Shown here: one piece after another, positions 1 through 8,854 of the stretch | How positions within the stretch are numbered: the first letter of the stretch is position 1 | Layout: the number at the start of each line of letters is the position of its first letter | NCBI RefSeq assembly: GCF_000621625.1 | Contig: NZ_JHXV01000008.1 | Coordinates: 62,001-126,000, forward strand | Source of the DNA: Crocinitomix catalasitica ATCC 23190 | Lineage (GTDB): Bacteria; Bacteroidota; Bacteroidia; Flavobacteriales_D; Crocinitomicaceae | Reading direction: 5' to 3' | Length of the DNA: 64,000 nucleotides | Notes under the pieces: model-generated | The model's input: the letters and a program-made list of their open reading frames with translations, nothing else | Told to the model about the DNA's origin: nothing | The model's database searches: none | Program-made: the position numbers and the translations under genes

Positions 1-1
1 C

Positions 2-475
2 CGGTTGGAATTGGCAAAAGTGGAAGAGCTTGTTCAACATTGGTGTGAAGCTTATTTAACGAATCTTAAACCTTTGCTTTATAGACAATCATTTTCATCT
101 ACATCAGAAACTTTTAATCAAGATTGGAGCAATTTAACCGAATTAGAAGAAACTGTTTTTGGTGGGGAATGTGCTTTAGCGATGGACGATACTACTATTA
201 AACCTTCTACATTTACTATATATTCGAATCAAAAGCAAAATGCGGTGAATTCCTATTTTCAACTAACTCCAGATAAATTAGGTAAAATTCATGTTTACGA
301 TAAGTTTTGGAAAGAAATTACGGAGTCAAAAATAACTTCTCAATTATTAATGTATGCCGATTTAATGGATAAGACACAAGGTAAGTTTATTGAGAAAGCG
401 AATCTAATCTTAAAAGATATTGTTACAGATATCGAAGAAAGTACAAATCCTTCAAAAATATTAAAAGCAGTATAA
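2..475 (+). CDS. C-terminal part of an AbiEi-like type IV antitoxin protein (cut by window edge)
   Basis: The reading frame is open to the left edge, so the start lies outside the window and only the last 157 codons are seen. The visible part has the pattern I know from the C-terminal half of Bacteroidetes type IV toxin-antitoxin AbiEi-family antitoxins: a W-x-EAY-x3-LKP stretch, FGGECALAM, TFTIYS, GKIHVYDKFW and LLMYADLM, followed by an acidic helix. AbiEi proteins normally carry an N-terminal winged helix and repress their own operon; that domain would be off-window. No AbiEii nucleotidyltransferase follows downstream, so this may be a solo antitoxin. The assignment rests on motif memory, not on a search. 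Confidence 0.55.
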   Translation, partial: RLELAKVEELVQHWCEAYLTNLKPLLYRQSFSSTSETFNQDWSNLTELEETVFGGECALAMDDTTIKPSTFTIYSNQKQNAVNSYFQLTPDKLGKIHVYDKFWKEITESKITSQLLMYADLMDKTQGKFIEKANLILKDIVTDIEESTNPSKILKAV

Positions 476-627
476 TTCCAATGGAAAATTGGGGAATTTC
501 GACACATTTTTCGGGTAATATAAGCCCGATTTAAGATCTTTATTTATTTTAACTTATTGATAATTAGCTATCCATTAGCTTGGACTGATTGATGTATTAG
601 TATAATCGAACCATAAAAATTAGAATT

Positions 628-792
628 ATGTTTAGATTATCAATAGTATTACTCGTCGTGGCAATAGTAGCTGCAATTTTTGGATTTGGTGGAATAGCTG
701 CAAGTGCAACTTATTTTGCGAAAATCGTATTCTTTATTGCTATCATTTTATTAGCTATAAATGTATTGACCGGTTATTTTAGGAAAGGTTAG
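628..792 (+). CDS. DUF1328 (UPF0391/YtjA-like) small membrane protein
   Basis: This is a 54-residue protein starting with ATG at 628. It is almost entirely hydrophobic: two membrane segments (about residues 4-26 and 32-49) separated by a short Ala/Ser stretch, with AAIFGFGGIAASA in the first and a basic end (YFRKG). The GFGGIA core and two-helix layout are typical of DUF1328 proteins, which are inner-membrane proteins of unknown function often seen in stress regulons. It stands alone, 152 bases after the AbiEi-like gene and 22 bases before a secreted-protein gene. Confidence 0.75.
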   Translation: MFRLSIVLLVVAIVAAIFGFGGIAASATYFAKIVFFIAIILLAINVLTGYFRKG

Positions 793-814
793 AAATATTT
801 AAGTAATTTTAAAT

Positions 815-1516
815 ATGAAATTATTAATATCTGTATTTATACTCTTGCCTTTTTTAGTTAATGGACAGATTGTTACGGCTACTTGGGGTGTTTCTGATAC
901 AACAGTATTTGTAGATAGAACTACAGATGTGGGTGTTGTACATGGTTATTTTGAGATTTTTAATTATGCTGAAAGGGACTTGGAGATGAGATGGATTTGT
1001 CAGAAAGCCGAAGATTGGCCATCAGATTGGGATTTAGTATTCACAGACCCTGAGAATTACTACCCTATTGTTGAGCATAATGATAGTGCGGATTTTTTAT
1101 TGACTTATCCACCCGGTTGGGCAAATAAGTTGATTTATGGAATGGATCATAAGGGTATTGCTGGAACCAGTTCTGCACGGTTTAAAGTATTTCCTTTGGA
1201 TTTTCCAAACGACACAATTTGGCTTACATATTATTTCCGCATGACGGATTTTATTGGTGCAGGAATTGACGATGTTGTAGATTTAAATACACCAGCTATT
1301 CATTGGAATAAATCAAGTTTATTGTTAATGTTGAACAATGTTCCTTCTGGGGCTTCATTGGAAGTATACAGCTTGACTGGACAAATAATTTTAGAACAAA
1401 CGAATCTGTCTGAACAGGAATCAATACCCTTTAACACTTGCGTAAATGGGAATATTTCATTAGCTGTTATAAAGGATGAAAATGGGAATGTCGTTCTGAC
1501 ACGAAAACTATTCTAG
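815..1516 (+). CDS. Secreted protein with a T9SS-like C-terminal domain
   Basis: The 233-residue product begins with a signal peptide (MKLLISVFILLPFLVNG, cleavage probably before QIV). The middle is rich in beta-strand-like and aromatic stretches and resembles a single beta-sandwich domain; I do not recognise its family. The last 60 residues (SLEVYSLTGQIILEQTN through ENGNVVLTRKLF) have the look of a type IX sorting domain, although the usual PNP motif at its start is missing. It is likely exported to the periplasm or cell surface. No operon partner is evident. Confidence 0.5.
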   Translation: MKLLISVFILLPFLVNGQIVTATWGVSDTTVFVDRTTDVGVVHGYFEIFNYAERDLEMRWICQKAEDWPSDWDLVFTDPENYYPIVEHNDSADFLLTYPPGWANKLIYGMDHKGIAGTSSARFKVFPLDFPNDTIWLTYYFRMTDFIGAGIDDVVDLNTPAIHWNKSSLLLMLNNVPSGASLEVYSLTGQIILEQTNLSEQESIPFNTCVNGNISLAVIKDENGNVVLTRKLF

Positions 1517-1592
1517 ATTTTTAAACAAGTAGACCATAACTTCCTTCAATCTCTTAAATGGGGATAAATTGTTTAAACGATATGCTCGTATC

Positions 1593-1625
1593 TTGAATTT
1601 TAAGCTAAATTTTATATTAGCTTTG
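1593..1625 (+). promoter_or_regulatory. Putative Bacteroidetes promoter of phnA
   Basis: A -7 element TAGCTTTG (1618-1625) matches TAnnTTTG exactly, and CTTG at 1592-1595 gives a -33-like TTG with a 22-base spacer. Transcription would start near 1632, about 33 bases before the phnA ATG at 1665. Confidence 0.5.
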
Positions 1626-1664
1626 CTAGCCTAGAGTGTTAGAAATTAGTTTAAAAATACGATT

Positions 1665-2243
1665 ATGAGTTTAGAAGATAAATTAAAAGAACGTTCAGGA
1701 AATAGCTGTGAACTTTGCACAAGTGCAGAGAATTTAAAAGCATACGAAGTTCCACCTTTTGCGCAAGGAACAATAGATGATACGATAATTGTTTGTGAAA
1801 ATTGTCACGGACAAATTGAAGAAACAGAGCCAATGGATGTCAATCATTGGAGATGTTTAAATGATAGCATGTGGAGTGAAGTTGATGCTGTAAAAGTGAT
1901 GGCTTGGAGAATGTTGAATAGATTAACTGACGAAGGTTGGGCGAGAGATTTATTAGACATGATCTATTTGGAAGATGAAGCACTAAAATGGGCAGCTGCT
2001 ACAGGCGAAGCCGATGCGGAAGAAGATAAGATAAAACATGTTGATGCTAATGGAGTAGAATTAGAATCAGGAGACAATGTTGTTTTGATTAAAGATTTAA
2101 ATGTTAAAGGTGGTGGATTTACTGCCAAACGTGGAACAGCAGTTCGAAGAATTTCATTGGTACATGATAATGCAGAGCATATAGAAGGACGTGTTGAAGG
2201 CCAACAAGTAGTTATTTTAACGCAATACGTAAAGAAGACGTAA
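1665..2243 (+). CDS. phnA: PhnA domain protein (YjdM-like, zinc-ribbon)
   Basis: The 192-residue protein has an N-terminal zinc-ribbon pattern with two CxxC pairs (CELC near residue 15 and CENC near residue 45) and ends in the PhnA core, including DANGVELESGDNVVLIKDL and a terminal VILTQYVKK. This two-part arrangement is standard for Bacteroidetes PhnA/YjdM proteins. Despite the name the family is not shown to hydrolyse phosphonoacetate and its role is unclear. A promoter lies just upstream, and an ECF sigma gene begins 16 bases after its stop, so the two may be co-transcribed. Confidence 0.8.
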   Translation: MSLEDKLKERSGNSCELCTSAENLKAYEVPPFAQGTIDDTIIVCENCHGQIEETEPMDVNHWRCLNDSMWSEVDAVKVMAWRMLNRLTDEGWARDLLDMIYLEDEALKWAAATGEADAEEDKIKHVDANGVELESGDNVVLIKDLNVKGGGFTAKRGTAVRRISLVHDNAEHIEGRVEGQQVVILTQYVKKT

Positions 2244-2259
2244 ATTATAAAATTCAATT

Positions 2260-2811
2260 TTGACGGAGGAAACTTTAAATAGCATCTTATTGAAAATGAA
2301 AGAAGGAGATTATTCTGCTTTCGAAAAAATATATGATGCATATTCCCCTGCTTTGTTCGGTATAAGTTCAAAAATTGTTAAGAATGATGATATCGCTGCA
2401 GATGTTGTACAGGAGACATTTATAAAGATTTGGAAAAAAATTGGATCCTTTGATAGATCAAAAGGAACATTTTTTACGTGGATCCTTAATATTGCTCGAA
2501 ATACAGCTATTGATAAATACCGTAAAATATCTAAAGTATCGACCATTCCAATCCAAACAAGTGAAAATATCGTAGATCTTGGTAACGAAGAAAAATCTTC
2601 TCAAAAGACGGATCATATCGGAATTAAAGATTTACTAAAGGCTTTGCCTGAGGATCAGCAAGAAATAATTGAATATCTTTATTTTAAGGGATACACACAA
2701 GTTGAACTTGCCGATGAATTAAACATTCCTCTTGGAACAGTGAAAACTAGATCGAGGACAGCGATAAAAAATTTGAAGGAGCTTTTTATATTACTTGCAA
2801 CATGGATATAA
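2260..2811 (+). CDS. ECF-type RNA polymerase sigma factor
   Basis: The 183-residue protein has sigma region 2 (about residues 20-85, with DVVQETFIKIWKKIGSFD) and sigma region 4 (about 125-175, with LPEDQQEIIEYLYFKGYTQVE and LGTVKTR), the complete layout of an extracytoplasmic-function sigma factor. The chosen start is TTG at 2260, because the residues before the internal ATG at 2296 fit the usual ECF N-terminus. It overlaps the next gene by ten bases; that gene encodes a membrane anti-sigma factor, so the sigma factor is presumably held inactive at the membrane. The secreted CHRD protein downstream is a possible target. Confidence 0.9.
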   Translation: MTEETLNSILLKMKEGDYSAFEKIYDAYSPALFGISSKIVKNDDIAADVVQETFIKIWKKIGSFDRSKGTFFTWILNIARNTAIDKYRKISKVSTIPIQTSENIVDLGNEEKSSQKTDHIGIKDLLKALPEDQQEIIEYLYFKGYTQVELADELNIPLGTVKTRSRTAIKNLKELFILLATWI

Positions 2812-3623
2812 AAGAATATATAAAATCGGGAATATTAGAGAACTATGTTTTCGGAACGGCATCTGGTCAAGAAAGACAAGAGGTCGAATGTATGTCTCAT
2901 ATTTATCCTGAAATAAAAGTTGAATTAACAGCTTTACAAGATACAATTGAATTATTGGCAAAAAAAGCAGCTGTAAATCCACCTGATGGATTGAAAGTTA
3001 AATTGATGCAAGCCATAAAAAGTACACCTCAGGAACATAAAAATACGCCACTATCAAAAGTTGAGGATAATATTATTCCTTTAAAAACGAATAAAATTTA
3101 TAGAAACCTTGCTGCTGCAAGTATTCTATTACTCGTCGGTTTAGGTTTTTATAGTGCCTTTTTATTCAGTGATATGAATAAGGTGAACGCGAAACTTTCT
3201 GAAAAAGCTACTGAAATAAATACGATTCAAAATTCGCTTGCTGACATTGAATCAAAACAATTGGCTGCTACGCAAGAATTAGATTTCTTACGTGATTTGC
3301 AAACAGTGAAAGTTGTAATGAATGGTACGGAAGCGCATCCAGATAAATTAGCAAGTGTTTATTGGAATAAATCGAATAAGAGAGTATTATTAGATGCAAC
3401 CAAACTACCAGAGGCTGGTCTTGGTAAAGATTATCAATTATGGGTTATTGCCGATGGTACACCTCAGGATATGGGCGTTTTTAATATCGACGATGAAACT
3501 AGTATTGCTTTATTAGAAATGAAAGCAGTAGATGGTGGTCAAGCATTTGCAATTACAATCGAGCCTAAAGGCGGAAGTATTGCACCATCATTAGATCAAT
3601 TAATGGTAATCGGAAACGTATAA
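2802..3623 (+). CDS. RskA-type membrane anti-sigma factor
   Basis: The 273-residue protein has an N-terminal cytoplasmic segment (about 1-95) that should bind the sigma factor, one membrane helix (about residues 105-125, ASILLLVGLGFYSAFLF), a coiled-coil stretch (about 128-160) and a C-terminal RskA-like domain containing DYQLWVIADGTPQDMGVF. RskA proteins hold their partner sigma factor and release it after proteolysis. The usual HxxxCxxC zinc motif is not visible in the N-terminus. The gene overlaps the sigma gene by ten bases, so the pair is co-translated, and a terminator follows. Confidence 0.85.
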   Translation: MDIKEYIKSGILENYVFGTASGQERQEVECMSHIYPEIKVELTALQDTIELLAKKAAVNPPDGLKVKLMQAIKSTPQEHKNTPLSKVEDNIIPLKTNKIYRNLAAASILLLVGLGFYSAFLFSDMNKVNAKLSEKATEINTIQNSLADIESKQLAATQELDFLRDLQTVKVVMNGTEAHPDKLASVYWNKSNKRVLLDATKLPEAGLGKDYQLWVIADGTPQDMGVFNIDDETSIALLEMKAVDGGQAFAITIEPKGGSIAPSLDQLMVIGNV

Positions 3624-3650
3624 AAAATTATTTTAAATTAGTTTTACTGA

Positions 3651-3682
3651 TAACCTGCTCAAATTGAGCGGGTTATTTTTTT
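3651..3682 (+). terminator. Rho-independent terminator after the sigma/anti-sigma operon
   Basis: The sequence AACCTGCTC pairs with GAGCGGGTT (one G-T wobble) around an AAATT loop, and is followed by a run of eight T. It closes the phnA/sigma/anti-sigma unit. Confidence 0.8.
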
Positions 3683-3770
3683 TATTACATTTTTTTTAGT
3701 TGTGTGCAATCCGTAACTAAAGATGAGGCGTAGGTATGTTGAAATCAATATTAATAATTAAAAAGTTTAA

Positions 3771-5624
3771 ATGATGAAAAATATTATACGTTCTATTTTT
3801 ACAATTTTAGGATTGGCTGTATTTGCCAGTTCAACATTCGCAAGTCACCTTGAAGGTCATTTGTTATTTACAGCAAAAATGACAGGGGATCAAGAAGTGC
3901 CTGCAGTAGTTACTGACGCAGTTGGTGTAGGTAGCTTTAGTTTGAATGAAGACAGAGATGAGCTTTGTATCAATATCGCTGTAAATAATTTAAGTGGTCC
4001 AATTACTGCTGCTCATATTCATTCAGGTGCAGTAGGTGTGAATGGAGATCCAGTTGTTAATGTGAGTACTGGAATCACAGGTAATCAAATTATGTACTCA
4101 GTGAGCGGTGCAGAATTGACAACTGAATTAATCGCGATGCTGATTAATGGAGAAGTCTACTTAAATATTCATACGGATGCAAATCCTGGTGGAGAAATTC
4201 GAGGTCAAATTACTTTAGAGACCGATTGGAGTTTTGTAGCAGATGCTTCAGGTAGTGAGGAAGTACCAATGGTAATTACAGATGCACAAGGATTAGGTGT
4301 GTTTACATTGTCTAAAAATCAATCGATGATTAATTATCAGTTTATTGCTGACGGTTTAAGTGGTGTAATTACGGGTGCACATCTTCATATTGCAGCAGCT
4401 GGTGAAACTGGTGATGTTGAAGAAAATTTAACAATGGATATTATGGGTAATTCTATTGTAGGGAATTTTGTCCCTTCTGAATTGTTATTGGAGAAATTAA
4501 TGTCGAATGAAGTTTATTTGAATGTGCATACGGATGAAAATCCAGGCGGTGAGATCAGAGCTCAGTTATCAATGAAAGCATTTGCATTCGATGCGTGGTT
4601 AAATGGCGAGCAAGAAGTTCCCGCTGTGATGACAGACGCGATGGGAGTCGCTTCACTTAGTATAAGTGCTACTTTAGATACTTTATGGTATGATGTGATG
4701 GCTTCAGGATTGAGTGATGAAATAACAGGAGCACATATTCATGAAGCGGTTGCAGGTGAGTCGGGTGATGTGATAATTGGATTAACTGATGATATAGCAG
4801 GAAACAGAATTCAAGGTATGATTACTGGTGCCGATTTAACAGCTGATATGATCAATACTTTATTACATGGAGAAGGATATTTGAATTTGCATACTGATTT
4901 AAATCCAGGTGGAGAAATTAGAGGTCAGGTTTATCGTTTAGCAAGAGAAGGTTATACTTCGTTAGTGAATGCTGAACAAGAGGTGACAGCTTCAACTTCT
5001 ACGGGATATGGATCAGGAATTGTTTCTATTGATCGAAACCAATCTAATGTGCACTTTATGTATGTTGTTGGAAATTTAGAAGGACCGGTAACGGCTGCAC
5101 ATTTTCACAATGCTGCTGCAGATGTTGATGGAGATGTGATCTTTAATTTAAGTTCGTTTTTTACTGGTGGTGCAACTGAAGATGCTGCATTTGGATATTG
5201 GACAAATGAAGATATGGATAGTCCGTTCTCAGCGACTCAATCTTTAATGTTTAGAAATGAAGCAGTGTATGTTAATCTACATTCGGACCTAAATCCAAGT
5301 GGTGAAATAAGAGGTCAAGTAGATCGTGGAATGGGTTGTTATGATGCACCAACTTTAGGTCTTGAGAATATCGATTTAGAAAATGTGATAAGTGTTTATC
5401 CTAATCCATTTACGAATAGTTTAAATATTAATTTAAACCAATCTGTAGAAACTGGCAGTTTAGAAATTAGAAATATGACTGGTGCTATTGTTTATCAAGA
5501 GACTATTGGTAACCAAAATTCAACGATGCAAATTGATTTATCTAATTTAGAAAGAGGTTTGTATGTTGTTTATGCAATGTCTGAAAAAGAAATAGTTGCT
5601 GTTCAAAAAATTACAAAGTTTTAA
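3771..5624 (+). CDS. Secreted protein with four CHRD domains and a T9SS type A sorting domain
   Basis: The 617-residue product has a signal peptide (cleavage near ASSTFAS) and four tandem CHRD-type repeats, at roughly residues 30-150, 155-265, 268-390 and 395-525. Each carries the signature pair GPITAAHIH-like and YLNIHTDANPGGEIRGQ-like motifs, with the conserved metal-binding-like histidines. The end (about 540-617) starts with VYPNPF and is a typical T9SS type A domain, so the protein should be exported across the outer membrane. CHRD domains occur in chordin and in many bacterial surface proteins; their bacterial function is not established. The gene lies directly after a sigma/anti-sigma operon and may belong to its regulon. 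Confidence 0.85.
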   Translation: MMKNIIRSIFTILGLAVFASSTFASHLEGHLLFTAKMTGDQEVPAVVTDAVGVGSFSLNEDRDELCINIAVNNLSGPITAAHIHSGAVGVNGDPVVNVSTGITGNQIMYSVSGAELTTELIAMLINGEVYLNIHTDANPGGEIRGQITLETDWSFVADASGSEEVPMVITDAQGLGVFTLSKNQSMINYQFIADGLSGVITGAHLHIAAAGETGDVEENLTMDIMGNSIVGNFVPSELLLEKLMSNEVYLNVHTDENPGGEIRAQLSMKAFAFDAWLNGEQEVPAVMTDAMGVASLSISATLDTLWYDVMASGLSDEITGAHIHEAVAGESGDVIIGLTDDIAGNRIQGMITGADLTADMINTLLHGEGYLNLHTDLNPGGEIRGQVYRLAREGYTSLVNAEQEVTASTSTGYGSGIVSIDRNQSNVHFMYVVGNLEGPVTAAHFHNAAADVDGDVIFNLSSFFTGGATEDAAFGYWTNEDMDSPFSATQSLMFRNEAVYVNLHSDLNPSGEIRGQVDRGMGCYDAPTLGLENIDLENVISVYPNPFTNSLNINLNQSVETGSLEIRNMTGAIVYQETIGNQNSTMQIDLSNLERGLYVVYAMSEKEIVAVQKITKF

Positions 5625-5656
5625 AATACCTATTCTCATAGGTTAGTTGTGTTAAG

Positions 5657-5687
5657 ACCCATTCAATTTATTTTGGATGGGTTTTTT
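5657..5687 (+). terminator. Rho-independent terminator after the CHRD gene
   Basis: ACCCATTCAA pairs with TTGGATGGGT (one wobble) followed by six T. It overlaps the stop codon of the convergent YitT gene, so it sits exactly between the two convergent transcripts. Confidence 0.75.
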
Positions 5688-6585
5688 AATGCAACCTTCT
5701 TTTTTTAATCATCCCACCTTTTAAATCTTTTACACTGTTCATTACGATAAAAGCATTGATGTCAATTTTTTGAATTTCAGTCTGCATCCTTGAAATCTCT
5801 AAACGCGTAATCACCGAATAAATGATGTCAGTTTCAGTACTGCTATCTCCTTGCTTGCCGAATCCTCTGCGGCCTGAATAAATAGTTACGCCTCGTCCTA
5901 ATTCTTCCGTAATCATTTTTCTAATTTCTTCAAAATGTACGGAAACGATTGTAACACCAATGTATTCTTCAACCCCTTCAATAATAAAGTCTACTGTTCT
6001 TGAAGCTGCTAGATAGGTTAAGATTGAATAGAGCGCCACTTCTATTGATAAGAAGTAAGCAGCGGTTGAAAAGATAACAATATTGAACATCAGAATTAAA
6101 TCTCCAATTGTTAGACCTGATTTTCTACCTAAATAAATAGCTAAAACTTCTGTGCCGTCTAATACCGCACCACCTCTAACGGCTAATCCGATTCCTGCGC
6201 CTAGAAAAAATCCGCCAAATACACTAATCAATAATTTGTCTTCCGTTATAATTGGGTATTCGATAAAATGTAAAGCCAATGCTAAGCCAATAATGGCAAT
6301 AAAACTTTTAACAGCGAATCTCAGACCGAATTGAAAATAACCCAATATCATAAAAGGTAAATTGATAAGGATAATCAGATAAGATAGGGAAACGCCAGTC
6401 AGAATTTGAGTTAATAATGAAATTCCAGTTACACCACCATCAATAAATCCGTTTGGTAATAGAAAGCCTTTTAGACCGAAACCAGCTATAATAATTCCTA
6501 CCGAGACTAGAAAGATGTCTCGCAATATTTTCATATTAGAAATACGGCGACGGAATTTTTGTTTTGCGGTGAGATAATTATCCAT
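5686..6585 (-). CDS. YitT family membrane protein (DUF161 plus DUF2179)
   Basis: The 299-residue protein has five or more membrane segments in its first 200 residues, with GLLPNGFIDGG-like sequence (here LKGFLLPNGFIDGGVTGIS) and AIYLGRKSGLTIGDLI, both typical of the YitT/DUF161 family. The C-terminal 90 residues form a soluble DUF2179-type domain (including TIYSGRRGFGKQGDSSTETD). YitT proteins are inner-membrane proteins, probably transporters, of unknown substrate. It is a monocistronic gene convergent with the CHRD gene. The start at MDNYLTAKQKFRRR gives a basic cytoplasmic leader; MKILRDIF, seventeen codons later, is a possible alternative. Confidence 0.85.
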   Translation of the reverse strand: MDNYLTAKQKFRRRISNMKILRDIFLVSVGIIIAGFGLKGFLLPNGFIDGGVTGISLLTQILTGVSLSYLIILINLPFMILGYFQFGLRFAVKSFIAIIGLALALHFIEYPIITEDKLLISVFGGFFLGAGIGLAVRGGAVLDGTEVLAIYLGRKSGLTIGDLILMFNIVIFSTAAYFLSIEVALYSILTYLAASRTVDFIIEGVEEYIGVTIVSVHFEEIRKMITEELGRGVTIYSGRRGFGKQGDSSTETDIIYSVITRLEISRMQTEIQKIDINAFIVMNSVKDLKGGMIKKRRLH

Positions 6586-6664
6586 GAATTCAGTAAAAGA
6601 TTTAAATTTTAATGAATTAAAGAATATTTTTGGTTTTTTACTCCATATAATCGAGTTTTTTATG

Positions 6665-6702
6665 AAAAAAAATGGGAATGGATTTTAATCCATTCCCATT
6701 TT
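6665..6702 (-). terminator. Strong Rho-independent terminator of the gdh-pnt operon
   Basis: A perfect stem (AATGGGAATGGATT against AATCCATTCCCATT, 6671-6700) is followed on the minus strand by a run of T, ten bases after the stop of the GreA-like gene. Confidence 0.85.
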
Positions 6703-6711
6703 GGAATTCAT

Positions 6712-7143
6712 TTACTCATAATAGGAGCAATCTTTTAAGAAGTTTTTATCTGCATTGTTGCTATTGTCAACTCTTGCGATAGTTAGTTCCTCACTTGTTG
6801 AGTTGAAGTACCACAATGCTTGATCACCTTCTTTCTTGCCAAAAATGGCTGCTCCAGCAGGAGATAAAACCGAAAGCTTGTTTTTACTGATATCTGCTTC
6901 TTCAGGTAGTACAATTTTTAAACCTCGTTTTATACCAAATGATGTTTTGATGGATACAATACTGTTAAATTGAATTGTTTTCGCTGGAATTTCTGAAGCG
7001 AATAAAAGTTCAGCTTGTTCTAATTCACGTAAAAATAATTGATGGCTTCGCTTTTCGATAGGATCAATAGTGAATGAGTTTTCAATCAAATTAATGATCA
7101 AATTTTTATTTTCTCTTGTTATACATAATCTACCGCTTTGCAT
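6712..7143 (-). CDS. GreA/GreB-family (Rnk-like) RNA polymerase-binding protein
   Basis: With the ATG at 7143 the product is 143 residues. The C-terminal half has the FKBP-like fold of GreA/GreB (FNSIVSIKTSFGIKRGLKIV, EADISKNKLSVLSPAGAAIFGKKEGD). The N-terminal helical part is short compared with GreA (about 158 residues), which suggests an Rnk-like member or a Gre paralogue rather than the housekeeping cleavage factor. The start at 7143 is preferred over the longer frame to 7164 because it leaves one base after the pntB stop, consistent with translational coupling. It is the last gene of the operon, before a strong terminator. Confidence 0.7.
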   Translation of the reverse strand: MQSGRLCITRENKNLIINLIENSFTIDPIEKRSHQLFLRELEQAELLFASEIPAKTIQFNSIVSIKTSFGIKRGLKIVLPEEADISKNKLSVLSPAGAAIFGKKEGDQALWYFNSTSEELTIARVDNSNNADKNFLKDCSYYE

Positions 7144-7144
7144 T

Positions 7145-8539
7145 TTAAATCTTTTTAAGTTCATTTAATACTGCTTGTAAACTCTCTTTGGCATCTCCAA
7201 ATAATAATTTACAATTGGTTTTTTCAAACAAAGGATTCTCAATACCAGAATAACCCGTAGACATACCTCTTTTAAGCACGCATACTTGTTTCGCTTCAAA
7301 TGCTTTGATGATAGGCATTCCATAAATTGGACTATTAGGGTTTGTTAATGCTGCAGGATTTACAACATCATTTGCTCCTATAACGAGTGCCATATCAAAT
7401 TGATTCATATTGTCATTCACATCATTCATATCAACAATATGATCGTAATCTATATTCGCTTCAGCCAATAAAACATTCATATGACCAGGCATACGACCGG
7501 CAACTGGGTGAATGATATATTTTACCGTTGTGCCTTGTTCTTGTAGTTTGCTTTGTAGTTCAAAACATATTTTTTGCGCCTGAGCAACAGCCATACCGAA
7601 ACCTGGAATGATTGCTACGTTTTCTGAATAAGCGAGAACGGAAGCCAATTGTGATGCTGGCATAGGGGTAACCAGTGCAACATCTTGTTCGCCTGTTTTT
7701 GTTGGAATGTTTCCAGTACTTGATTGACCGCTTAATACTTTAAGTAACGAACGATTCATTGCATTACACATTTGTACCGTTAAGAATACGCCCGTTGATC
7801 CAACAAATATTCCGCCTAACAACATAATCGGACTTTCGAATAGTAGTCCCGAAAATGCAGTTACGACACCTGTTACCGCGTTAAGCAATGAAATCAGTAC
7901 TGGCATATCTGCTCCACCAACTGCACTTGCAAAGAATACACCATACAGCATAGCAATAACACTGAGTAGTAGTAAAAATGTAGCTACACCTATAAAATTG
8001 GTCAGAACAAAAAAGGAAACTATCAATCCTATTATTAATAAGACTGAAATGTTTGACCATAGTTTTGTATTGCCTAATTTCAATTTGAATTTTCCGCCTA
8101 ATTTTAGATAAGCAACAATACTTCCGGAGAAAGATGCAGCGCCTAAAACGATGCTCAATAATAAAACGGTTAAATTCATTGAGCTGGAATTGATCAATCC
8201 AACTATTATTCCTTCGTTTATTGCAATAATTACGGCGCATAAACCACCTAAGGCATTAAATAAGGATACCAATTCGGGCATTTCAGTCATCTGGTATTTA
8301 TAAGCCAAAAAGCGGCCGATAAATGTTCCTATTCCTAATACTAGAACAAGAATAATTAGGTTTTGAAAATTGTCAATACCAATTTTATAAGCAATTGTAG
8401 TACTCAGGATGGCGATGCCCATTGAAATTGCAGTTACAATGTTTCCAGACTTTGCGTTTTTTGGTGCGGACATTAGTTTTAAACCTAGAATGAAACCAAT
8501 TGCTGAAGCTAGAAATGAAAAATTTAATATTCCGATCAT
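7145..8539 (-). CDS. pntB: NAD(P) transhydrogenase subunit beta
   Basis: The 464-residue protein is the normal length for PntB. The first 260 residues hold about eight or nine membrane helices (domain II). The C-terminal NADP-binding domain III shows IIPGFGMAVAQAQ, HPVAGRMPGHMNVLLAEA, VIGANDVVNPAA and KRGMSTGYSG, all diagnostic. The enzyme couples proton entry to hydride transfer from NADH to NADP+. The gene overlaps the small pntA2 gene by four bases. Confidence 0.97.
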   Translation of the reverse strand: MIGILNFSFLASAIGFILGLKLMSAPKNAKSGNIVTAISMGIAILSTTIAYKIGIDNFQNLIILVLVLGIGTFIGRFLAYKYQMTEMPELVSLFNALGGLCAVIIAINEGIIVGLINSSSMNLTVLLLSIVLGAASFSGSIVAYLKLGGKFKLKLGNTKLWSNISVLLIIGLIVSFFVLTNFIGVATFLLLLSVIAMLYGVFFASAVGGADMPVLISLLNAVTGVVTAFSGLLFESPIMLLGGIFVGSTGVFLTVQMCNAMNRSLLKVLSGQSSTGNIPTKTGEQDVALVTPMPASQLASVLAYSENVAIIPGFGMAVAQAQKICFELQSKLQEQGTTVKYIIHPVAGRMPGHMNVLLAEANIDYDHIVDMNDVNDNMNQFDMALVIGANDVVNPAALTNPNSPIYGMPIIKAFEAKQVCVLKRGMSTGYSGIENPLFEKTNCKLLFGDAKESLQAVLNELKKI

Positions 8540-8847
8540 TTTGTACTTTTTTTATTGGCAAACATGGCTAACATACGGTGGGTTACAAAGAAACCACCGG
8601 CAACATTGATTGCACCAATTAGTATGGCTGTACTAGAAATTGCGATTGTCATATACGCATCAGTTGGTGCGCTAAGCAGTTGAATTATTCCGCCTATGAG
8701 AATAATTCCACTGATTGCATTTGCACCTGACATTAAAGGTGTATGTAAAACTGCAGGTACATTTTTAATGACCTCAATTCCAATGAAAATACTGAATACT
8801 AATATATACCATCCGTCTATTGGGGATAAGTAAAACTCTTCTATCAT
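8536..8847 (-). CDS. pntAB: NAD(P) transhydrogenase subunit alpha part 2 (membrane)
   Basis: The 103-residue protein has three membrane segments and the sequence VIKNVPAVLHTPLMSGANAI, the hallmark of the membrane end of PntA. In E. coli this part is fused to the NAD-binding domain; here the alpha subunit is split in two, as in Rhodospirillum and many Bacteroidetes. It lies seven bases after the NAD-binding subunit gene and overlaps pntB by four bases. Confidence 0.95.
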   Translation of the reverse strand: MIEEFYLSPIDGWYILVFSIFIGIEVIKNVPAVLHTPLMSGANAISGIILIGGIIQLLSAPTDAYMTIAISSTAILIGAINVAGGFFVTHRMLAMFANKKSTK

Positions 8848-8854
8848 TTTGTTT

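Noticed and set aside
7881-8240. A 119-codon open frame on the minus strand inside pntB
   Set aside because: It is an alternative frame of pntB with unnatural composition (many N, R, C) and no start context.
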